DNA from: Sitta carolinensis
Taxonomy: Eukaryota; Chordata; Aves; Passeriformes; Sittidae
Assembly (NCBI GenBank): GCA_032173965.1
Contig: JAVUNC010000019.1
Coordinates: 11,085,234 to 11,149,233 of the forward strand
Length of the DNA: 64,000 bases
Direction: 5' to 3'
Under the pieces are notes generated by a model. The model had not been told where the DNA came from, did no database searches, and was given only the letters and a program-made list of their open reading frames with translations. Both the position numbers and the translations under genes were made by a program. Positions 43,801 through 64,000 of the stretch are shown in pieces (the stretch's first letter is position 1; the number at the start of each line of letters is the position of its first letter).

Positions 43801-43907
43801 TCTTTATTTTCCATTTTAGGGTCGTGGTGCTGGAGAGCAGGCCGACGGACAACCCAACAGCCAACAGCAATTTGTATATCCTGGCAGGGCATGAGAACAG
43901 TTACTGA
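1849..43907 (+). CDS. MAP4K3: MAP4K3 (GLK) Ste20-family kinase, 5'-partial, 29 exons
   Basis: Serine/threonine kinase of the germinal-centre kinase group, upstream of JNK; it also acts in amino-acid signalling to mTORC1 and in T-cell activation (family knowledge). The 29 exons join in phase to about 771 residues, against about 772 for the same part of the 894-residue human protein. Counting from the first window residue: HRD catalytic loop 12-14, DFG 32-34, activation-loop serine 48 (human Ser170 by count), APE 57-59, kinase end about 150, acidic and proline-rich linker 150-430 with PPPLPP and [13 protein letters not shown]3-ligand motifs, and a citron-homology (CNH) domain from about 434 to the C-terminus. 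The glycine loop and ATP-binding lysine lie upstream of the window. Two one-base deletions (24038-24041, 41696-41697) break the frame as written. All introns are GT-AG. MAP4K5, MAP4K2 and MAP4K1 fit the linker and C-terminus less well. Confidence 0.96.
1897..3976 (+). other. MAP4K3: MAP4K3 intron
   Basis: 2.1 kb between two kinase exons. Short open frames around 2064-2834 show no family resemblance and cross T-rich tracts. I see no repeat or gene here. Confidence 0.75.
3977..4019 (+). CDS. MAP4K3: MAP4K3 window exon 2
   Basis: 43 nt encoding [14 protein letters not shown] plus one base of a split alanine codon. It carries the asparagine that helps bind the catalytic magnesium. Acceptor tttaaag, donor gtgagt. 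Confidence 0.95.
4665..4737 (+). CDS. MAP4K3: MAP4K3 window exon 3 (DFG, activation loop)
   Basis: 73 nt encoding (A)[18 protein letters not shown] and IGTPY plus part of W. It holds the DFG motif and the serine matching human Ser170, the activating phosphosite. The acceptor follows a long T tract ending in aatag; donor gtaact. Confidence 0.96.
4738..7024 (+). other. MAP4K3: MAP4K3 intron
   Basis: 2.3 kb. It contains an antisense CR1 3'-end fragment (6086-6221) and a short CA microsatellite near 6909. Nothing else is recognised. Confidence 0.75.
6086..6221 (-). mobile_element. CR1 LINE 3'-end fragment, antisense
   Basis: The text gggtcgttgagtccaactct, then gctcaggacatcccaagtgt, is the reverse complement of the usual CR1 3' terminus (the ...gttggactcgatgatct... 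end). Divergent and short; edges are approximate. Confidence 0.7.
7025..7156 (+). CDS. MAP4K3: MAP4K3 window exon 4 (APE, helix F)
   Basis: 132 nt encoding the end of PYW, then [42 protein letters not shown] and part of R. It contains the APE motif and the DLWAVGI helix-F aspartate. Acceptor cattcag, donor gttagt. Confidence 0.96.
7450..7512 (+). CDS. MAP4K3: MAP4K3 window exon 5
   Basis: 63 nt encoding (R)[20 protein letters not shown] and part of W. Acceptor tttttcag, donor gtaagt. Confidence 0.95.
7594..7675 (+). CDS. MAP4K3: MAP4K3 window exon 6
   Basis: 82 nt encoding (W)[18 protein letters not shown] and RPTAEKLLQ, the C-terminal kinase-lobe helices with the conserved RPTAEKLL arginine. 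Acceptor tttacag, donor gtataa. Confidence 0.95.
7786..7896 (+). CDS. MAP4K3: MAP4K3 window exon 7 (end of kinase domain, acidic stretch)
   Basis: 111 nt, phase 0 to 0. It encodes [19 protein letters not shown] through [17 protein letters not shown], the kinase end plus an acidic segment as in human. Acceptor ctttcag, donor gtagga. Confidence 0.96.
7897..11757 (+). other. MAP4K3: MAP4K3 intron
   Basis: 3.9 kb. Open frames on both strands at 9346-9856 and 10541-10881 have no recognisable domain, and those pairs overlap each other on opposite strands, which suggests chance. No CR1 was recognised. Confidence 0.7.
11758..11833 (+). CDS. MAP4K3: MAP4K3 window exon 8
   Basis: 76 nt encoding [19 protein letters not shown] and TRSEIN plus a split F. 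One residue shorter than the remembered human PLVAVPHR, otherwise closely matching. Acceptor cttctag, donor gtaagc. Confidence 0.93.
12817..12875 (+). CDS. MAP4K3: MAP4K3 window exon 9
   Basis: 59 nt encoding (F)[19 protein letters not shown]. Acceptor tcttcag, donor gtgagt. Confidence 0.94.
12876..15441 (+). other. MAP4K3: MAP4K3 intron
   Basis: 2.6 kb. Open frames near 13331-13946 occur on both strands of the same stretch and are not family-like. No gene or repeat identified. Confidence 0.7.
15442..15504 (+). CDS. MAP4K3: MAP4K3 window exon 10, symmetric 21-codon exon
   Basis: 63 nt, phase 0 to 0, encoding [20 protein letters not shown] and a final L. Skipping it would keep the frame. From memory, a shorter human isoform lacks 21 residues at this place, so it may be a conserved cassette exon. 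Acceptor gaccag, donor gtattt (weak). Confidence 0.94.
15505..21630 (+). other. MAP4K3: MAP4K3 intron, longest in the window part of the gene
   Basis: 6.1 kb. It includes a possible solo LTR at 20067-20274 and several poly-T or poly-A tracts (for example 17887-17901). No exon resembling known MAP4K3 sequence and no other gene was seen. Confidence 0.7.
20067..20274. mobile_element. Possible solo LTR or other short transposon
   Basis: A 208-bp block starting TG is flanked on both sides by the same five bases, ATCTA (20062-20066 and 20275-20279), as expected of a target-site duplication. Inside are a TATA-like aaatatgtaaataag and a following aataca-like signal. It ends in TG rather than the canonical CA and I cannot name a family, so this may be chance. 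Confidence 0.25.
21631..21689 (+). CDS. MAP4K3: MAP4K3 window exon 11
   Basis: 59 nt encoding [19 protein letters not shown] plus part of K. Human has QGHQGG where this has HGPQCG. Acceptor tattttag, donor gtgagt. Confidence 0.94.
22835..22873 (+). CDS. MAP4K3: MAP4K3 window exon 12 (39-nt small exon)
   Basis: 39 nt encoding (K)[12 protein letters not shown] plus part of R. The acceptor tgctgaag lacks a strong adjacent pyrimidine tract, but the residues and both phases fit. Donor gtaatt. Confidence 0.92.
23151..23204 (+). CDS. MAP4K3: MAP4K3 window exon 13 (acidic)
   Basis: 54 nt encoding (R)[17 protein letters not shown] plus part of H, an acidic run encoded by GAT repeats. Acceptor ttcttag, donor gtaagt. 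Confidence 0.94.
23784..23826 (+). CDS. MAP4K3: MAP4K3 window exon 14 (first proline motif)
   Basis: 43 nt encoding (H)[14 protein letters not shown], with a PPPLPPK SH3-ligand motif conserved with human. Acceptor cctgtag, donor gtaagc. Confidence 0.94.
24021..24182 (+). CDS. MAP4K3: MAP4K3 window exon 15 (proline-rich), carries a 1-base deletion
   Basis: 162 nt where 163 are needed. The frame matches PKSIFIP and then shifts at a four-C run (24038-24041). One frame over, the expected sequence resumes ([17 protein letters not shown], then [14 protein letters not shown]) and joins the next exon in phase. Read literally, the exon ends in TAG at 24180-24182. Acceptor ctttcag, donor gtaata. Confidence 0.93.
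   Translation, partial: PKSIFIPKKVFLLKMKIKGQSRDAQHQRVQQNLHLMFHPDHHLLGYLHRNLIL
25165..25274 (+). CDS. MAP4K3: MAP4K3 window exon 16
   Basis: 110 nt encoding (G)[36 protein letters not shown]. Less conserved than the kinase exons but colinear with human. Acceptor tttctag, donor gtaggt. Confidence 0.92.
26198..26239 (+). CDS. MAP4K3: MAP4K3 window exon 17
   Basis: 42 nt, phase 0 to 0, encoding [14 protein letters not shown], identical to the remembered human segment. Acceptor ttctag, donor gtgagt. Confidence 0.95.
26464..26548 (+). CDS. MAP4K3: MAP4K3 window exon 18 (CNH domain start)
   Basis: 85 nt encoding [28 protein letters not shown] plus a split D. It begins the citron-homology beta-propeller. 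Acceptor ttctacag, donor gtactg. Confidence 0.95.
26549..27582 (+). other. MAP4K3: MAP4K3 intron
   Basis: 1.0 kb, AT-rich, nothing recognised. Confidence 0.75.
27583..27662 (+). CDS. MAP4K3: MAP4K3 window exon 19 (CNH)
   Basis: 80 nt encoding (D)[33 protein letters not shown] is a hallmark of CNH domains in this kinase group. Acceptor tttgcag, donor gtatat. Confidence 0.96.
27663..30142 (+). other. MAP4K3: MAP4K3 intron
   Basis: 2.5 kb. A 146-codon plus-strand open frame (27955-28395) has no recognisable domain. A stretch near 29430-29500 faintly resembles an ancient CR1 3' region in antisense, too weak to annotate separately. Confidence 0.65.
30143..30203 (+). CDS. MAP4K3: MAP4K3 window exon 20 (CNH)
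   Basis: 61 nt encoding [20 protein letters not shown] plus a split G. Acceptor ttgtcag, donor gtaagt. The next intron is only 85 bp. Confidence 0.96.
30289..30406 (+). CDS. MAP4K3: MAP4K3 window exon 21 (CNH)
   Basis: 118 nt encoding (G)[38 protein letters not shown] plus part of R. Acceptor ttgccag, donor gtaaat. Confidence 0.96.
32228..32286 (+). CDS. MAP4K3: MAP4K3 window exon 22 (CNH)
   Basis: 59 nt encoding (R)[19 protein letters not shown] plus a split V. Acceptor ttttgtag, donor gtaagt. Confidence 0.95.
32287..34171 (+). other. MAP4K3: MAP4K3 intron
   Basis: 1.9 kb. Overlapping opposite-strand open frames at 33151-33397 share no similarity to known proteins. Nothing else recognised. 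Confidence 0.7.
34172..34275 (+). CDS. MAP4K3: MAP4K3 window exon 23 (CNH)
   Basis: 104 nt encoding (V)[34 protein letters not shown]. Acceptor ttggcag, donor gtaaaa. Confidence 0.96.
35029..35200 (+). CDS. MAP4K3: MAP4K3 window exon 24 (CNH, longest exon here)
   Basis: 172 nt encoding [57 protein letters not shown] plus a split D. Acceptor catctag, donor gtttgt. Confidence 0.96.
35201..37261 (+). other. MAP4K3: MAP4K3 intron
   Basis: 2.1 kb, AT-rich with a short GA tract near 35661. No gene or recognisable transposon. Confidence 0.72.
37262..37330 (+). CDS. MAP4K3: MAP4K3 window exon 25 (CNH)
   Basis: 69 nt encoding (D)[22 protein letters not shown] plus a split C. It diverges from human at the start (TTETSVV against TPQTNVT). 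Acceptor tttatag, donor gtaagt. The next intron is 117 bp. Confidence 0.94.
37448..37540 (+). CDS. MAP4K3: MAP4K3 window exon 26 (CNH)
   Basis: 93 nt encoding (C)[30 protein letters not shown] plus a split V, identical to the remembered human text. Acceptor tgtccag, donor gtaagc. A CR1 begins about 65 bp downstream. Confidence 0.96.
37605..38000 (+). mobile_element. CR1 LINE 3' fragment, sense, internally deleted
   Basis: It starts in the late ORF2 region (atgaaatttaacaagagcaa), runs through the block ggagaggctggagagcagct, and ends with the CR1 3' terminus (gatccttatgggtcccttcc). About 200-300 bases of the usual element are missing near 37790. Recognised from memory of avian CR1; the edges are approximate. 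Confidence 0.85.
39144..39214 (+). CDS. MAP4K3: MAP4K3 window exon 27 (CNH)
   Basis: 71 nt encoding (V)[19 protein letters not shown] and RSNE. Acceptor ttactag, donor gtgagt. Confidence 0.96.
39215..41682 (+). other. MAP4K3: MAP4K3 intron
   Basis: 2.5 kb. Open frames at 40006-40429 overlap on both strands of a less AT-rich patch and have no known domain. Otherwise empty. Confidence 0.7.
41683..41737 (+). CDS. MAP4K3: MAP4K3 window exon 28, carries a 1-base deletion
   Basis: 55 nt where 56 are needed. The frame reads ITQEI and then shifts at the TT of 41696-41697. One frame over it resumes as [13 protein letters not shown] plus part of R, joining the last exon in phase. Acceptor tgtctag, donor gtaaga. 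Confidence 0.93.
42150..42605 (-). other. Intronic antisense 151-codon open frame of unknown origin
   Basis: Longest frame in the window outside the GC-rich repeat and island. It starts MGNYQSKSE, which fits an N-myristoylation consensus (G2, S6). The rest is rich in K, S, Q and T with no membrane segment or domain I recognise. A second antisense frame (41679-41888), partly over exon 28, reads as a charged helix. It could be a relic of a retroelement gag-like gene, an antisense transcript, or chance. No function is assigned. Confidence 0.2.
43501..43705 (+). mobile_element. CR1 LINE 3' fragment, sense
   Basis: ggatgagaggcagcagggat, then gggaattcccagctggat, follow the order of the CR1 3' region. 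After them come a divergent copy of the 'hundred-bases-from-the-end' block (gaggctgtgggagatccttg) and a gctttgaggg tail. It is heavily diverged. It ends about 115 bp before the last MAP4K3 exon. Confidence 0.65.
43820..43907 (+). CDS. MAP4K3: MAP4K3 window exon 29, C-terminus and stop
   Basis: 88 nt encoding (R)[28 protein letters not shown] and TGA (43905-43907), the same C-terminus as human. Acceptor cattttag. Because of the missing base in exon 28, the literal reading uses a different frame and stays open to 44082. Confidence 0.96.
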
Positions 43908-44370
43908 GAACAGCACGTGGCAGGCAGCTCACTGTGAGGAGAACACTCCTGCTGCAGCAGCACTCGTGACTGGCTGGAATTGCACAAAAGCTGCAGTAAC
44001 CCCACTTCAGTTACTTTATAATTTATTGTGGCATGAGAGGAAGACGAAAATTGTTTGTGGTATGGACACAGAAGCATTATAATACCACAGAAGTGCTTAA
44101 TTTACTGTTATGTAATCTTTGTACATATGCAGTATTTTTCAGTGAAACTTCTTGCTGAAGCCCTACACTGACTTTCTGTAGATAGAGGTCCTCCTGTTAA
44201 GTACAAGTGTCTTACCTGTACAGATGTAAAAGTCACTGAGGATGCAAAAATTAAATTGGGGTACTATTATAAGGATGTCTTATGTGTTTATTATAAAGTG
44301 GGATTCTAGCAACAAATATAGTACATTTAGCAACACTATTGTATTTTATTATATGTAATTTACTAATACA

Positions 44371-44376
44371 AATAAA
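44371..44376 (+). terminator. MAP4K3: Proximal polyadenylation signal AATAAA
   Basis: Canonical hexamer 464 bases after the stop codon in an AT-rich context. No strong GU-rich element is seen immediately downstream. Confidence 0.5.
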
Positions 44377-45197
44377 TATTAACTTTTAGAAATTGTAACC
44401 AAGGCTGTAATCAGATTACAATCTTGTTTTAATTTCAATACAACACACTGGTGTTCATGTTTGCACAATGTATTGAGATGTGATGTATTTAGTCACAAAG
44501 GTAAGCTGTGACTTTGTGGATATGACTTGGGCTTCAAAGTTCCTTTTTTTCGTTTATTTGGGTAGATTTCTTTGTGAAACAAACCAGTTAAACACCTGTA
44601 TTTTTATATTTAATTAAACCTTTCCTTATGATTACTTCTCTATGCTTGAAAACAATACCTTATGGATGGGGGTGCAGTCCCAGACTAGTGGTACCTGGCT
44701 GTAATTCTGCAATAGATGTTTGAATTATTAGCATATACAATGATAAAAAGTAGTTATTACTGTTTGTCTTACTAAATAGTTTCATATCACGATGAAAAGG
44801 AGCAACATTCCACATTGTGGAAATGGCTCAGAGATGTTGCCATTTTGACTTTTCTTTTTTTGGCCTTATAACCATTTTCACACTTTCTTGATTTTAGGAT
44901 GTTAACACATGGCCAAAATTTAGTTACTACCTCATTGAAACAATACAATGGTTACTACACATCACGGGAACTTAGTTTTGATCAGAAGTATTTTTGATTG
45001 CTATTTTCCAATGGAGTGTGTAAACGCCAAGTTTTAAGCAAAATGCACACATTTGACTCCTTTTTTTGTATATGTTCTTTATATTTTATTGTGATAATAT
45101 ACACTAAAACCAAACTAAATTAAAAGTGATTTATGGCCTGCGTTATTGTTGTGATGGGTAATGCTTTGAAATATGTTCCCTAATGTATATAATGTAA

Positions 45198-45203
45198 AAT
45201 AAA
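45198..45203 (+). terminator. MAP4K3: Distal polyadenylation signal AATAAA
   Basis: Canonical hexamer followed about 15 bases later by a GT-rich catgttgttgtac, the usual arrangement for cleavage. Base composition becomes less AT-rich soon afterwards. Confidence 0.6.
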
Positions 45204-45220
45204 TTTTTTTAACATGTTGT

Positions 45221-46755
45221 TGTACAATTAGATTATCACCTGCACTGATTTTCCACGTAAGACTAAAATGGAACATACTGAGTTTTCAATTCTGCTATTA
45301 AATGGTTGTGCCAAACACAGAAGCTGGGCGTCTCTGAGTGTATGAAGAGAGGTTGCTGGAGCTCCACTTAGTTTGGGTTGGCATCAATACTCTTTGGGCA
45401 GTGGATTTGTGGATTTGAACTAAGTCTTTCCAAATTCCACCTTGTGTGGTTTCTTCCCTCCATTTCCTGCTTTTCCACCTCTGTTGACTGCAAAACCAAT
45501 TTATTTTTTTTTCAGCGGGTTTATTTTTCTACCTGTGGGCCTCAAGCTCACTGCTTCTGCTGGCCCCATCCTGGCTGTTCCTCATCCTGAGCCTCGGCTC
45601 ATCCCGTGGCTCCAGAGGGGTGGCACAAGCCCCACTGCTGAGCAGCTGCATTCTCAGAAAAGCCAAGAAGTTGTGTGTGTTTCACAGCACCCTTGTGAAA
45701 TCCCCAAGGGCGATTTCCATCCTCCTTTGGACATGTAGGAAGCCGCTCAGATTTAACTAAGCACACTACAGCTGATGTGCTGTGAACGTGCTTCATCCTG
45801 AGGAGGTTCTGCAGCAGCTGGGGCCAAGGTTCTCAGGCCGTTGCTGATTTAAAGGCACCAGAGGCTAAGGGCGATTGGTTTTTATTCTGCTTGGGCATTT
45901 TTAGTACAAGCATGCATGCAGGGATGCAGGTAGAGGGGCTAGAAGTAAAGAGGACATATAATAAAGTGGCATGTGGGAAGAAGGGAGCATTGTGCTAGGG
46001 CAGGCATGTTTCCAATCTATTGGTATAATCAGGAAAGCTTTGCTTTGGAAGATAAGAAGGGAAGGGTTCCTGCTTTTTAGAGGAAATGTCACAGGATTTG
46101 GGGTTTGTGTCACAAAACTGCCTTTCCCTCATCTTGATCTGCTTGCCTACTCTGTTGACAGCTGAGCCCAGGAGCCTGGGTGTCTGGTAAATCCAAAGGT
46201 CTCCTTTGCTAGTCCTGAGGTTGCCTTGAACTAAAGTTCTTCTGAGCCATGCCTGGTAGGAACTTATGATTTGGATCAGTGTGTGGCTGACTGATGGGAG
46301 CACAGTCAGAGCCAGGAACCCCATCACAGGTGCCATGAGGTTACAGCAAGGCCTCTGCCATGGATGATGAATGTGGCTCCTCCAACAACCTCTGTGCTTC
46401 CCTTCTCCCCCTAGTCCCTTCCACGCTGGCTCCTAGCAATTGGTCTGAGCTGCTGGCAGGCAGGAGGGTTGATGTGACCACAGGATCAGGCACTCACTAG
46501 CCTGGCAGCCAAATCTGATCAGTAAGCTGATCAGTGCGGGGACTGAGCTTGGGCCTGGGCTCAAACTGAGCCTTCTCACAGGGAACAAACGAAGCAGAGG
46601 CACTGTGTGTTAGAGAAGTGCTCCTGGAAGCTGGGATCACAGGACAATGAACACTGCCTTTATCTTTTTCTTGCCCATCTCTCCATGCAGTGCTGCCTGC
46701 CTGTGTCAGAAACTGAATCTGGTGACAAAAAAGAGCAGATTCAAAATCAAATCTC
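45221..46755. other. Intergenic region, no gene seen
   Basis: 1.5 kb between the MAP4K3 3' end and a CR1 fragment. Open frames on both strands overlap one another and resemble nothing known. In particular no CDK-like kinase motif (HRD, DFG, APE) was found, although human carries CDKL4 between these two genes. Confidence 0.65.
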
Positions 46756-46759
46756 TCTT

Positions 46760-47195
46760 CAGGCCCTGCCTTTCCCTTCTGCATCTCAGGCAGTGTGGCT
46801 GGAGCACTTCCTGGAAGAGAAGGGGGCAAAACTGTCATTGAGCACCTCAGCCTCTGCCATGTCTCGGGTAATCAGGTGTCCCCTTTCCTTCCAGAGAAGG
46901 TCCTCACTGTCCCTGGTGTTCTTTTTATCACCCACATACGCAAAGAAGCTTTTCTCGTTGTCCTTGATGTCCCTGGCCACATTTAATTCTCTTGGGGCTT
47001 TATCTCTTCTAACCTGATCCCTGGTTACTTGGACAGAGATCCAACCCCCTCAGTATTCCTGCCAGGCTACAGCCCCTGCTTCCACCCTCCACAGGCCTCC
47101 TTTTAGTGCCTGAGCTTGCCCAGGAACTCCTTGTCCATCCACACAAGGCCTCTTGGAATTTTTGCCCAACTTCTTGACACAGCAGAATCCATCCC
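46760..47195 (-). mobile_element. CR1 LINE ORF2 fragment, antisense, frameshifted
   Basis: Minus-strand translation gives ARDIKDNEKSFFAYVGDKKN, then HLITRDMAEAEVLNDSF and RKCSSHTA. This is the linker between endonuclease and reverse transcriptase in CR1 ORF2. Upstream, in other frames, are WMDKEFLGKLRH and GLWRVEAGAVAWQEY, also CR1. Frame changes and stops show it is dead. The 5' edge meets the minisatellite; downstream the match fades near 46760. Confidence 0.85.
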
Positions 47196-47234
47196 CAGGT
47201 GCCCCTGAAGACCCATCCCTCTGTGTTCCAAACC

Positions 47235-64000
<16,766 letters not shown>

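Larger units (their letters stand above)
41738..43819 (+). other. MAP4K3: Last MAP4K3 intron
   Basis: 2.1 kb. It holds an A17 tract (about 41912-41928), a 151-codon antisense open frame (42150-42605), and a CR1 3' fragment (43501-43705) close to the last exon. Confidence 0.75.
43908..45220 (+). other. MAP4K3: MAP4K3 3' untranslated region
   Basis: AT-rich, without long open frames, directly after the stop. It contains AATAAA at 44371-44376 and at 45198-45203, so at least two mRNA ends are plausible. The 3' limit is inferred from the distal signal. Confidence 0.7.

Overview
The window is nuclear DNA from a vertebrate, most likely a bird. It is AT-rich, has GT-AG introns throughout, and carries several fragments of CR1 LINEs, the dominant avian retrotransposon. 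The genes are orthologues of mammalian genes but have much shorter introns. No bacterial, phage or organellar signal was seen.

Two genes lie head-to-tail on the plus strand. Positions 1849-43907 hold the last 29 coding exons of MAP4K3 (GLK, a Ste20/germinal-centre kinase). They run from the catalytic HRD motif to the natural stop; about 122 N-terminal residues lie upstream of the window. A 3'UTR with at least two AATAAA signals follows, to about 45.2 kb. The intergenic space is short, about 3.2 kb. It contains an antisense CR1 ORF2 fragment, then a 31-copy, 24-bp GC-rich minisatellite (47235-47969), then a CpG island with perfect CRE and NRF1 sites. SOS1 (the Ras guanine-nucleotide exchange factor) starts at 48444. 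Six exons are present (288 residues: the histone-fold region and the start of the DH domain) before the window ends in intron 6, inside another CR1.

Points of interest: (1) MAP4K3 shows two single-base deletions against the conserved reading frame. One (24038-24041) creates a TAG exactly at an exon end. The other (41696-41697) moves the C-terminus into the 3'UTR frame. Both sit in base runs with intact splice sites, so assembly error is the leading explanation. (2) CDKL4, which in human lies between MAP4K3 and SOS1, is not seen here. (3) The 24-bp minisatellite touches the 5' edge of a CR1 fragment and keeps long frames open on both strands, one of them in frame with the SOS1 start codon.

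Functionally both genes belong to growth and stress signalling (MAP4K3: JNK, mTORC1 and T-cell PKC-theta; SOS1: Ras activation). Nothing in the sequence suggests joint regulation beyond adjacency. I found no RNA gene, CRISPR array or new multi-gene system. All exon calls rest on reading the translation against remembered family sequences and on splice-site fit.
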